Of a stretch of DNA of 64,000 bases, positions 44,761-52,720 are shown one piece after another. This DNA is from Palleronia marisminoris (GTDB taxonomy: Bacteria; Pseudomonadota; Alphaproteobacteria; Rhodobacterales; Rhodobacteraceae). The stretch lies in assembly GCF_900172315.1 (NCBI RefSeq), contig NZ_FWFV01000003.1:1-64000 (forward strand), read 5' to 3'. The notes under the pieces were generated by a model that was given only the letters and a program-made list of their open reading frames with translations, did not search any database and was not told the origin of the DNA. The position numbers and the translations under genes were made by a program. Within the stretch, counting starts at the first letter, position 1; each line of letters begins with the position of its first letter.

Positions 44761-45243
44761 TCAGCCCCCGCGGCGCGCGGCCTCGATCGCGGCGACGTCG
44801 ATCTTCGTCATCTCCATCATCGCCTCGAAGGCCCGCTTGGCCTCGTCTCCACCTGCGGCGAGGGCGTCCGTCAAGACCCGCGGCGTAATCTGCCAGGAGA
44901 TCCCCCACTTGTCCTTGCACCACCCGCAGACGCTTTCCTGGCCGCCATTTCCGACGATGGCTGTCCAGTAGCGGTCCGTCTCGGCCTGATCCTCGGTCGA
45001 GACCTGGAACGAGAATGCCTCGCTGTGCTTGAACGCCGAGCCGCCGTTCAGCCCGATGCACGGGATACCGAGGACCGTGAAGCCGACCGTCAGCACGTCG
45101 CCCGCCTTGCCGGATGGGAAGTCGGCGGGGGCGCGGTGGACGGCGCTCACGGTGCTGTCGGGGAAGGTCTCGGCATAGAAGCGGGCGGCCGCTTCGGCGT
45201 CGCCCTCATACCAGAGGCAGATCGTGTTCTTCGGGACGGCCAT
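44761..45243 (-). CDS. VOC family protein, PhnB/3-demethylubiquinone-methyltransferase-like
   Basis: A 160-residue protein of the PhnB-like VOC subgroup often mislabelled 3-demethylubiquinone-9 methyltransferase. Recognisable stretches are NTICLWYEGDAEAAARFYAETFPDS at the N-terminus and CGWCKDKWGISWQITPRVLTDAL near residues 106-128. It has no methyltransferase fold. Its ATG directly abuts the stop of the tandem DUF1428 gene, so the two form an operon. Confidence 0.8.
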   Translation of the reverse strand: MAVPKNTICLWYEGDAEAAARFYAETFPDSTVSAVHRAPADFPSGKAGDVLTVGFTVLGIPCIGLNGGSAFKHSEAFSFQVSTEDQAETDRYWTAIVGNGGQESVCGWCKDKWGISWQITPRVLTDALAAGGDEAKRAFEAMMEMTKIDVAAIEAARRGG

Positions 45244-45969
45244 TCACGTGCCTTTCGCGGTGTCGAAAAGCGGCTCGAACCCCGCCCACATCATCCGCAT
45301 GCCGTCGAAGGGCATGGATGACATGTCCATGTCGCCCATCTCGGCCTCCATCGCCCTGGCGGCGGCGTCGCAGGTGGCGCGGTCGGGCCAGGCCACCCAG
45401 CTGAACATGGGGACTTCACCATCCTCGGCCTTCACCGCGCGGTAGAGGTCGGTCTTCTTGCCGCGCGGGACGTCCTCGCCCCAGCCCTCGACCATGTTGG
45501 TGGCGCCGCCCTTCTGGAACATCTTCCAGCCCTCGTCGGCCATCTCGGCATAGGCGGCCTTGTTCCCTTCGGGTACCGCCAGCAGGAAGCCCTGGTAGTA
45601 GCCGGCGCCGTTGCGGCTGCCGCCCTCGTAGACCGGCGAGAACCCCCCGTAGATCATCCGGCTGCCGTCGAAGGGCATCTCCGGCACGTCCTTCATCGCC
45701 GGGTCGTCCTGCAACTTCTGGAACGCGGTGTCCGCGGTCGACTTCTCCGGCCATTCGATCCACGAGAACACGATGGCCTCGCCGTCCTTCGCATCCACGG
45801 CTCCGTAGAAATCGGTGACCTTTCCCTTGGGGACGTCCACCCCCCATGTCTCGACCATACGGGTGGCGCCATGGGATTTGAAAAGCGGCCAGACGGCCGT
45901 GACATGTTCGACGTATTCTTCCTTGTTTGCGGCCGGGACAGCGGCCACCGAGCCCGTGAAGTAGCTCAT
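45244..45969 (-). CDS. Tandem DUF1428 (dimeric alpha-beta barrel-like) protein
   Basis: A 241-residue protein made of two copies of a DUF1428 domain that is normally a single protein of about 115 residues. Repeat 1 (residues 1-120) has SYFTGSVAAVPAANKEEYVEH, WGVDVPKGKVTDFYGAV and MPFDGSRMIYGGF; repeat 2 (121-241) has GYYQGFLLAVPEGNKAAYAEM, WGEDVPRGKKTDLYRAV and MPFDGMRMMWAGF. Single DUF1428 chains usually dimerise, so the fusion probably forms that dimer internally. Biochemical function is unknown. The start at 45969 is used; a longer frame crosses the operator region. Confidence 0.82.
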   Translation of the reverse strand: MSYFTGSVAAVPAANKEEYVEHVTAVWPLFKSHGATRMVETWGVDVPKGKVTDFYGAVDAKDGEAIVFSWIEWPEKSTADTAFQKLQDDPAMKDVPEMPFDGSRMIYGGFSPVYEGGSRNGAGYYQGFLLAVPEGNKAAYAEMADEGWKMFQKGGATNMVEGWGEDVPRGKKTDLYRAVKAEDGEVPMFSWVAWPDRATCDAAARAMEAEMGDMDMSSMPFDGMRMMWAGFEPLFDTAKGT

Positions 45970-45992
45970 GGGGAACACCTTGTTTTGAGATC

Positions 45993-46012
45993 CAAGTGGC
46001 GAATCCCACTTG
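45993..46012. promoter_or_regulatory. CAAGTGG-N6-CCACTTG inverted repeat, putative HxlR operator
   Basis: A perfect 7-bp inverted repeat (45993-45999 and 46006-46012) in the divergent gap between the DUF1428 operon and the HxlR-type gene. AAGT/ACTT-cored palindromes are common for HxlR/MarR-like regulators. Confidence 0.45.
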
Positions 46013-46064
46013 CAGCCGCATCGTGTTCCGGGCAGTAGCAAAAAACAACTGAAAGTTATGCAAG

Positions 46065-46721
46065 CTGACCGAGCAGGCAAAGAACCCCCGCATCCGCTAT
46101 GACGAAGGATGCCTCGCGGCCCATGCCCTCAACCTCGTCGGAGACCGATGGGCGCTGCTGGTCGTGCGCGAATTGATGTTCGCGCCCAAGCGGTTCCAGA
46201 TGATCCGTGCGGGACTGCCGGGCGTCACGGCCAGCGTGCTGACCGGCCGACTGGCGCAGCTGGCCCAGGCCGGCGTCGTGGATCACGACGAGCGGTCGAG
46301 CATCTACGCGCTGACGGATGCGGGCCGCGGTTTGCTTCCGGTTCTCGAGGCGCTCTGCCAGTGGGCATTGATGGTACCGGGGCATGATCCGGCCCGCTTC
46401 ATCAGCCCGTCGGCGCTCATGATCTCGATGGGTGTGAACCTGGTTCCTGACCTGGCGGAGGGGCGCCGCGCGCGCGCAGGTTTCGATTTCGGCGGCGAGG
46501 CGTTCGAGATGCAACTGGATAAGGGGCGGCTCCGGACCAACCCTGTCAGCGAGCCCGATGCGCCCTTCCTTCTGAAGGGAAGTGGCAATACCATGGCGGT
46601 CGCCGTCTATGGCAGCACGCCCCTGCCGATGCTGGCCGCCAAGGGGGTGGTCGGTGTCGAGGGCGACGTCGCGGCGGCGGCGGAGTTCGTTTCCCTCTTC
46701 AGGCTCGACCGGGGCAAGTGA
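46065..46721 (+). CDS. HxlR-family regulator with C-terminal SCP2-like domain (start anomalous)
   Basis: The coding frame open from 46053 to 46721 encodes an HxlR winged helix (YDEGCLAAHALNLVGDRWALLVVRELMFAPKRFQMI and following) and a C-terminal sterol-carrier-like region. No ATG, GTG or TTG precedes the helix in frame: the first GTG is at 46164, inside it. CTG 46065 would give an N-terminus reading MTEQAKNP. Alternatively ATG 46058 would be in frame if one C were missing from the CCCCC run at 46085-46089. It probably controls the divergent DUF1428/VOC operon. Confidence 0.65.
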   Translation: MTEQAKNPRIRYDEGCLAAHALNLVGDRWALLVVRELMFAPKRFQMIRAGLPGVTASVLTGRLAQLAQAGVVDHDERSSIYALTDAGRGLLPVLEALCQWALMVPGHDPARFISPSALMISMGVNLVPDLAEGRRARAGFDFGGEAFEMQLDKGRLRTNPVSEPDAPFLLKGSGNTMAVAVYGSTPLPMLAAKGVVGVEGDVAAAAEFVSLFRLDRGK

Positions 46722-46874
46722 TCCGCGCGGCGGTCGAGCGCCTGCGGCAGAAGGCCGGTCCGAGCCATACCGCGACGCTCTGGGAGTAGTGCACGAAAAC
46801 GCAATCCGCCGTTTGCGAATTACACACCCCGACCGTCGAAGGGCGCGTCCAGCGCGAAGAAGACGCCCTAGCGT

Positions 46875-46903
46875 AGCTTGCCGACCCTCTCGGCCGGCAA
46901 GCT
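46875..46903. terminator. Bidirectional terminator between HxlR and ribose-type operon
   Basis: AGCTTGCCGACC (46875-46886), CTCTC loop, GGCCGGCAAGCT (46892-46903): a 12-bp stem with one wobble in the convergent gap. CTTGGT follows on the plus strand. A separate 12-bp perfect palindrome, CGAGACGTCTCG, lies at 46929-46940. Confidence 0.55.
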
Positions 46904-46959
46904 CTTGGTATTGCTCGGGCGCTGGAAGCGAGACGTCTCGTCCCCGCCCGATCACCCGA

Positions 46960-47892
46960 TCAGTAGGGGCTGTCTTCGAAGTAGAAGCTTTCGGCGTTCT
47001 CCTGCGTGATCAGCTCGGACGCGATGATGAAGTCGCCCGAAACCGGCAGCCCTTCGTTCATCACCGCCAGCGCCGTCAGCTCGATCGCCGTCGAGATCAT
47101 TGAGGGCGGATAGGTCACGTCGACGGGCACCATGGTGTCACCCTCGGACACGCGCTGGACCATCTCCTTCATGCCGGCGCCGCCGACGACCCACATCTCG
47201 TCGGTACGGTCGGCCTGTTCGATCGCGGCAATGGCACCCACCGCCATGTCGTCATCCGAGGCCCAGACGGCGTCGATCTCGGGGTAGCGGGACAGGTAGT
47301 CCTGCATCACCGTGAAGGCGTCGTCGCGGCTCCAGTTGCCGTGCTCCATGGCGAGGATCTCGATCCCCGACCCTTCGAGCGCGCCCTGGAACGCCTCGAC
47401 CCGCTCGTTGTCGATGGTGGTCGGGATGCCGCGCAGGACGACGACCTTCGCACCCTCTTCAAGGTTCTCGACGAAGTATTCGCCGGCGATGCGGCCGAAG
47501 CTTTCGTTGTCACCAGCCACGTAGAGATCCTCGATCCCCTCCTGGCTGAGGCCGCGATCCACGACCGTCACCCAGGTGCCGCTCTCGGCGATGCGCTGGA
47601 TCGGACCGGTCAACGGCTCGCTTTCGAAGGGCAGCACGACAAGCGCGTCGATGTTGCGCGTGGCGACCATGTCCTCGAGATCCGAGACCTGCGTGCCGGG
47701 ATCGGGGGTGGTGGTTAGCACGAAGTCCAGATCCTCGTACTGCTCTTCCAGCCGCTCGACGGTCCGCTCGGCGTGGAAGTTCAGCGCGCCCGCCCAGCCA
47801 TGGGTCGCGGCGGGGATCGAGACGCCGATGGTCTCGGCCGACAGCGGCATGGCGAGGCCGACGAGGGCCGTGGTCAGTGCAAGACGTTTCAT
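46960..47892 (-). CDS. Sugar ABC substrate-binding protein (RbsB type)
   Basis: A 310-residue periplasmic binding protein of the ribose/xylose type with signal peptide ending at PLSAE and GGGAGG before ATG 47892. Features are IGVSIPAATHGWAGAL at the mature N-terminus, IDALVVLPFESEPLTGPIQRI in lobe 1, and AVWASDDDMAVGAIAAIEQA in the hinge/lobe 2 region. Unusually it is the last gene of its operon, downstream of the ATPase and permease. Confidence 0.9.
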   Translation of the reverse strand: MKRLALTTALVGLAMPLSAETIGVSIPAATHGWAGALNFHAERTVERLEEQYEDLDFVLTTTPDPGTQVSDLEDMVATRNIDALVVLPFESEPLTGPIQRIAESGTWVTVVDRGLSQEGIEDLYVAGDNESFGRIAGEYFVENLEEGAKVVVLRGIPTTIDNERVEAFQGALEGSGIEILAMEHGNWSRDDAFTVMQDYLSRYPEIDAVWASDDDMAVGAIAAIEQADRTDEMWVVGGAGMKEMVQRVSEGDTMVPVDVTYPPSMISTAIELTALAVMNEGLPVSGDFIIASELITQENAESFYFEDSPY

Positions 47893-47918
47893 GGTTAATC
47901 CTCCCAGATGTTTACGGG

Positions 47919-48911
47919 TTATTCCGCGCCGCCCTTGCGTTGCAGGACGACCGCGAGAATGATGATGATGCCTTGGATGGCACCGTTGAGATACGGGCTG
48001 ACCATGTCGGTCAGGTTCAGGATGTTGCCGATCAGGCTGAGGATCAGGACGCCCACGACGGTGCCCCAGACCCGGCCGAAGCCGCCCTTCAGCATCGTGC
48101 CGCCGATGATGACCGCCGCGATCGCCTCGAGCTCCCACAACAGTCCGGTCGAGGCCGAGGCCGAGCCCAGGCGCGGGACGTACATCACCACCGCGACGCC
48201 GACGAGCAGGCCCAGAAGCACGTAGGTCATGGTCTTCACGCGCTTGACGGCGACGGTCGAGTAGCGCGCGACCGTCTCGTTCGAACCGATGGCGGCACAG
48301 TGGCGGCCGAAGGCGGTGTGGCGCATGACGATCTCGCCCAGGATCGCGACGATGGCGAAGACGATGATCGGCCAGCTGATCCCGAAGATGCCGCCGTAAT
48401 AGACCGGGCGGTAGAGCTCGCGCATGGCGAAATCCAGGGACAGCGTGCCCCCGTCCGCAAGCCAGGTCACGAGGCTGCGATAGATGCCCATGGTGCCGAG
48501 CGTCACGATGAACGCCTCGATCCCTGCCTTCGTCACCAGCAAGCCGTTGACTGCCCCCGCGACGAGGCCCGCCGCGAGGGCCACCAGCACCCCCACCGCG
48601 ATGACGCCGTAGCCGCCGCCCATCGACGGAAGGACCGTGTTCATCACCAGGATCGCCAGCCCTGCGATGAAGGCTGCCATCGAGCCGACCGACAGGTCGA
48701 GGCCCCCGGCCGTGATGACGAAGGTCATGCCGACCGCGATGATGCCGATGAAGGCCGAGCGGGCGAGGACGTTGGTGATGTTGCCGTAGCTGAGGAAGTT
48801 GGGGTTCAGCAGGATCCCGATCACGATCAGCGCGACCAGCGCCAGGATCGGCCCCAGCACGGTCAGGTCGATCTTCATGCCGCCTGTGCGGTTCGTGGTC
48901 GCGGTGCTCAT
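47919..48911 (-). CDS. Sugar ABC transporter permease (RbsC type)
   Basis: A 330-residue membrane protein with about eight to ten hydrophobic segments and the RbsC hallmarks GMTFVITAGGLDLSVGSMAAF near residues 62-82, TAFGRHCAAIGSNETVARYS near 198-217, and GGTMLKGGFGRVWGTVVGVLIL near 273-294. It probably forms a homodimer with the RbsA-type ATPase. Overlaps the ATPase stop by 4 bases. Confidence 0.93.
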   Translation of the reverse strand: MSTATTNRTGGMKIDLTVLGPILALVALIVIGILLNPNFLSYGNITNVLARSAFIGIIAVGMTFVITAGGLDLSVGSMAAFIAGLAILVMNTVLPSMGGGYGVIAVGVLVALAAGLVAGAVNGLLVTKAGIEAFIVTLGTMGIYRSLVTWLADGGTLSLDFAMRELYRPVYYGGIFGISWPIIVFAIVAILGEIVMRHTAFGRHCAAIGSNETVARYSTVAVKRVKTMTYVLLGLLVGVAVVMYVPRLGSASASTGLLWELEAIAAVIIGGTMLKGGFGRVWGTVVGVLILSLIGNILNLTDMVSPYLNGAIQGIIIILAVVLQRKGGAE

Positions 48912-50407
48912 GCCGCATCCTCCCTTGCGACCGACAGGCCCGTGGCCAGCCGGATGACGTTCTGTTCCGTGACCTCGTCGCCCTCGAGCTCGCCGGTGAT
49001 CTTGCCGCCATGCATCACGTAGACGCGGTCGGCGAGGCCGATGAGTTCGGGCATCTCGGACGAGATGACGATGATCGAGAGGCCATCGCCGGCGAGGCGG
49101 TGGATCAGTTCGTAGATCTGCTGCTTGGTGCCGATGTCGATGCCGCGTGTCGGCTCGTCGATGACGACCACATCAGGATCGGCCAGCATCACCTTGGCCA
49201 GCAACAGTTTCTGCTGATTCCCGCCCGACAGGTTGCCGACCTTCATGTCCCGTTGCGGGGCGCGGATGTCGTAATCCTCGATGGCCTTGGTCAGGGCCGC
49301 GTCCTCGGCCTTGCGGTCGATCAGGGGCTTGGCGAAGCGGTGCAACACGCCCAGCGTCAGGTTCTCGCGCAGCGTCTTTTCCAGCAGCAGCCCGGCGCCC
49401 TTGCGATCCTCGGTCAGATAGACGAAGCCGCGCTTTCGTGCCTCGGCCACATCGCCCGCGGGCAGGGTCTCGCCCTTCAGCCGCACCTCGCCCGACCGGT
49501 TGCGCAGGCCCACCAGCGCCTCGACCAACTCGGTCCGACCTGCGCCGACAAGGCCGCCAATCCCGAGGATCTCGCCCTTGCGTAGGGTCACCGACGCACC
49601 CTCGACCGCGCGTCCGGAGGTGACGTTCGATGCTTCCAGCACCACCTCTCCGCCGCCCTTTCGCTTGGGCGGGAACAGATCGGACACCTCGCGGCCGACC
49701 ATTGCGGCGGCCATCGAATCCTCGGTGAAGTCGGCCACCGGACCATGCGCGACCACCTCGCCGTCGCGCAAGACAGTCACGCGGTCGGCGATCTCCATGA
49801 TCTCGTCAAGCTTGTGCGAGGTGAAGAGGATCGCTGCCCCCTCCTCGCGCAGGCGGCGGACCTGCTTGAACAGCACCTTCGCCTCGGAGCCGGTCAGCAC
49901 CGCCGTCGGCTCGTCCATGATCAGGACGCGCAGGTTGCGCGACAGGGCCTTGGCGATCTCGACCATCTGCTTGTCAGGCACCGAGATCGACGAGACGCGC
50001 CGCGTCGGCGCCACGCGGCATTCCAGCGACTGCATCAGCTCGGCGGTCTTCGCCTGCATCTTCTTGTGGTCGAGGAAAAACCGCCCCGTCATCTCGCGCC
50101 CGAGGAAGATGTTTTCCTCGACGGTCAGGTGCTCGGCCAGGTTGAACTCTTGATGGATCATCACGATCCCCCGCGCCTCGGCGTCGTCCGAGGACGCGAA
50201 GCGCACGGGTTCGCCATCGACGCGCACGGCACCGTCCGTCGCCGACAGGTAGCCGGCGAGGATCTTCATCATCGTCGACTTGCCGGCGCCGTTCTCGCCG
50301 ATCAGCGCGTGGACCTCGCCGGGGCGGAGGTCGAAATCCACCCCGTGCAAGACCTCGATCGGGCCGAAGCTCTTCGAGACGGAATCGAGCGCGAGCGCGG
50401 GAGTCAA
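48908..50407 (-). CDS. Sugar ABC transporter ATP-binding protein (RbsA type, TTG start)
   Basis: A 499-residue duplicated ATPase. Domain 1 has Walker A GENGAGKSTMMKIL near residues 37-50 and Walker B VLIMDEPTAVL; domain 2 has the degenerate P-loop VGAGRTELVEAL normal for RbsA, signature LSGGNQQKLLLAKVM near 395 and VVVIDEPTRGIDIG. The only good start is TTG 50407, which overlaps the upstream stop as TTGA, so its translation is coupled to the oxidoreductase gene. Confidence 0.93.
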   Translation of the reverse strand: MTPALALDSVSKSFGPIEVLHGVDFDLRPGEVHALIGENGAGKSTMMKILAGYLSATDGAVRVDGEPVRFASSDDAEARGIVMIHQEFNLAEHLTVEENIFLGREMTGRFFLDHKKMQAKTAELMQSLECRVAPTRRVSSISVPDKQMVEIAKALSRNLRVLIMDEPTAVLTGSEAKVLFKQVRRLREEGAAILFTSHKLDEIMEIADRVTVLRDGEVVAHGPVADFTEDSMAAAMVGREVSDLFPPKRKGGGEVVLEASNVTSGRAVEGASVTLRKGEILGIGGLVGAGRTELVEALVGLRNRSGEVRLKGETLPAGDVAEARKRGFVYLTEDRKGAGLLLEKTLRENLTLGVLHRFAKPLIDRKAEDAALTKAIEDYDIRAPQRDMKVGNLSGGNQQKLLLAKVMLADPDVVVIDEPTRGIDIGTKQQIYELIHRLAGDGLSIIVISSEMPELIGLADRVYVMHGGKITGELEGDEVTEQNVIRLATGLSVAREDAA

Positions 50408-51528
50408 ATGTCCAGCTCCGTCCAGGCCGCGTCGTTTTCCGAGGATTGCACGCAGGCCGCGACGAAGGCCACGCCCTCGACCCCGTCCACCACGTCGGGC
50501 AGAAGCCCCCGGTCCCCGCCGCGGATCGCGCGGGCGGCGTCATTGTAAAGGGTCGCGAAGGCTTCGAGATACCCCTCGGGATGACCGGCGGGGATACGTG
50601 CGCCCGCGCCGCTCGTGCCCGGGCCACCGCGCGTCAGGCGGCGCGTCGGCTCGTTCAAGGGCGTGTAGTGCAGCGCGTTCGGGTCCTCCTGGAACCACTG
50701 AAGGCCGCCCTTCTCACCGAAGACCCGCAGGCGCAGTCCATTCTCGTGACCCGGCGCAACCTGGCTGCACCAGAGCATTCCCTTGGCCCCGCCCTCGAAG
50801 CGCAGCATCACGTGGGCGTTGTCGTCCAAGCGCCGTCCCGGCACGAATGCCGACAGATCGGCGGCCAACCGGTCGAGCTTCAGCCCCGTGACGAACCGCG
50901 CGAGGTGGAAGGCGTGGGTGCCGATATCGCCCGTCGCCCCCCCTGCCCCGGCGCGCTCGGGATCGGCGCGCCACTCGGCCTGCTTCACGCCCTGCTCTTC
51001 GACGGCCTCGGCCATCCAGTCCTGCGGATATTCGACCTGCACCACCCGGATCGCACCCAGATCGCCCCGCGCGACCATCTCGCGCGCCTCGCGGACCAGC
51101 GGATAGCCCGAGTAGTTATGTGTCAGGATGAACAGCGCGCCAGAACCTTGAGCGACCTCGCGCAGCGCCTTCGCCTCGTCCAGCGTTGCCGAAAGCGGCT
51201 TGTCGCAGATGACGTGGATGCCCAGTTCGAGGAACGCCTTGGCCACGGGGACGTGCAGGTGGTTCGGCGTGCAGATGGAGACCGCCTCGATCCCGTCGTC
51301 GCGGGCGGCCTCGGCGCGGGCCATCTCGGCCCAGTCGGAATAGGTCCGGTCGGGTGCGATGCCGACGGCGGCGGCGCTTTCCTCGGCCCGTTCGGGCGTC
51401 GAGGACAAGGCCCCGGCGACCAGCACGAACTGCCCGTCGATGCGCGACGCGATGCGGTGGACGTCGCCGATGAAGGCGCCGACGCCGCCGCCGACCTGGC
51501 CCAGGCGGATGGGAATGTGCCGTTCCAT
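50404..51528 (-). CDS. Gfo/Idh/MocA-family oxidoreductase
   Basis: A 374-residue NAD(P)-dependent sugar or polyol dehydrogenase-type enzyme. The Rossmann GQVGGGVGAFIGDVH is at the N-terminus, CTPNHLHVPVAKAFLELGIHVICDKPLS near residues 97-120 holds the usual catalytic Lys (DKP in place of EKP), and GDIGTHAFHLARFVTGL near 180-196 supplies the His. Operon partners (TIM-barrel isomerase and ribose-type importer) match inositol or uncommon-sugar catabolic cassettes. Confidence 0.88.
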   Translation of the reverse strand: MERHIPIRLGQVGGGVGAFIGDVHRIASRIDGQFVLVAGALSSTPERAEESAAAVGIAPDRTYSDWAEMARAEAARDDGIEAVSICTPNHLHVPVAKAFLELGIHVICDKPLSATLDEAKALREVAQGSGALFILTHNYSGYPLVREAREMVARGDLGAIRVVQVEYPQDWMAEAVEEQGVKQAEWRADPERAGAGGATGDIGTHAFHLARFVTGLKLDRLAADLSAFVPGRRLDDNAHVMLRFEGGAKGMLWCSQVAPGHENGLRLRVFGEKGGLQWFQEDPNALHYTPLNEPTRRLTRGGPGTSGAGARIPAGHPEGYLEAFATLYNDAARAIRGGDRGLLPDVVDGVEGVAFVAACVQSSENDAAWTELDI

Positions 51529-51530
51529 GC

Positions 51531-52583
51531 TCAGAGCCCCAGCAGCTTGCGGTTCGTTGCGTCGCCCGATCCGCCCCCGGCGAAATCGTCGAAGGCGCGG
51601 TCGGTCACGCGGATGATGTGGTCGCGGGTGAAGGCTGCCCCTTCACGGGCACCGTCCTCCGGATGTTTCAGCGCGCATTCCCACTCGACCACGGCCCAGC
51701 CGTCGAACCCGTGCGACGTCAGCTTCGAGAACACCGCGCCGAAATCGACCTGTCCGTCGCCGGGGCTGCGGAAGCGGCCCACGCGGTCCACCCAGCCCTG
51801 GTAGCCGCCATAGACGCCTTGCCGGCCATTGGGGCGGAACTCGGCATCCTTGACGTGGAACATCGAGATCCGCTCGGCATAGATGTCGATATGGTCGAGG
51901 TAATCGAGGCCCTGCAGCACGAAATGCGAGGGGTCATAGAGCAGCCGCGCCCGGGGATGCTGGTCCACCCGGTCGAGGAACATCTCGTAGCTGATCCCGT
52001 CATGGAGGTCTTCGCCCGGATGCAGCTCGAAGCAGACGTCGACGCCCTTCTCCTCGGCATGGTCGAAGATCGGGCGCCAGCGGCGGGCGAGTTCGTCGAA
52101 GGCGGTCTCGATCAGCCCGGCAGGGCGTTGCGGCCACGGATAGACGAAGGGCCAGGCCAGAGCGCCCGAGAAGGCGGCGATCTTGGTCAGGCCGAGGTTG
52201 GCCGAGGCGTCGATCGTCTTGCGCATCTGGTCCACGGCCCACTCGGTGCGGGCGTCGGGCTTGCCGCGGATCGCCTCGGGGACGAACCCGTCGAAGGCCG
52301 CGTCATAGGCCGGGTTCACCGCGACGAGCTGGCCCTGCATGTGGGCCGCCAGCTCGGTGATCTCGACGCCCGCCTCGCCGGCCTTGCCCTTCAGCTCGTC
52401 CGCATAGTCGCGCGAGGTCGCCGCGCGGTCGAGATCCATCAGCCGCGCCTCGATCGTGGGGACCTGAACGCCGGCATAGCCGCACTCGGCCGCCCATGCG
52501 GTCAGCCCCTCGAAACTGTTGAACGGTGCCGTGTCACCGACGAATTGCGCAAGAAAAAGGCCGGGGCCCTTGATGGTCTTCAT
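51531..52583 (-). CDS. Sugar phosphate isomerase/epimerase-like TIM barrel
   Basis: A 350-residue xylose-isomerase-like TIM-barrel (AP2-endonuclease 2 fold). Candidate metal ligands lie in CFELHPGEDLHDG (Glu/His), LLYDPSHFVLQG (Asp/His), FHVKDAEFRP and the late AVVEWEC. Members include inosose dehydratases and keto-sugar isomerases. The start at 52583 is preceded by GGGGAGGATAC; an upstream in-frame start would run into the LacI promoter region. It is the first gene of the operon divergent from lacI. Confidence 0.85.
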   Translation of the reverse strand: MKTIKGPGLFLAQFVGDTAPFNSFEGLTAWAAECGYAGVQVPTIEARLMDLDRAATSRDYADELKGKAGEAGVEITELAAHMQGQLVAVNPAYDAAFDGFVPEAIRGKPDARTEWAVDQMRKTIDASANLGLTKIAAFSGALAWPFVYPWPQRPAGLIETAFDELARRWRPIFDHAEEKGVDVCFELHPGEDLHDGISYEMFLDRVDQHPRARLLYDPSHFVLQGLDYLDHIDIYAERISMFHVKDAEFRPNGRQGVYGGYQGWVDRVGRFRSPGDGQVDFGAVFSKLTSHGFDGWAVVEWECALKHPEDGAREGAAFTRDHIIRVTDRAFDDFAGGGSGDATNRKLLGL

Positions 52584-52624
52584 GTATCCTCCCCTCGACC
52601 ATGGCGCATGCTCCACCCGCGCCA

Positions 52625-52638
52625 TGTAATCGGTTTCA
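52625..52638. promoter_or_regulatory. LacI-family operator 1
   Basis: TGTAATCGGTTTCA fits the LacI-family consensus TGNAANCGNTTNCA, except for T for A at one variable position, with the central CG. It lies 42 nt upstream of the isomerase ATG in the divergent gap with the LacI gene. Confidence 0.6.
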
Positions 52639-52655
52639 TACCAGTCTGCACAGGA

Positions 52656-52669
52656 TGAAAACCTTTACA
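52656..52669. promoter_or_regulatory. LacI-family operator 2
   Basis: TGAAAACCTTTACA fits the same consensus except for C in place of the central G. Its centre is 31 nt from operator 1, about three helical turns, so two regulator dimers could bind the same face. Confidence 0.5.
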
Positions 52670-52720
52670 AGCCCCCCCGGCTCTGCTTTCCGGATCATGT
52701 CATCAGGGAGATCGGACCCA

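Noticed and set aside
44761-45243. 3-demethylubiquinone-9 3-methyltransferase annotation
   Set aside because: The chain is a VOC-fold PhnB-like protein without an S-adenosylmethionine-binding fold.
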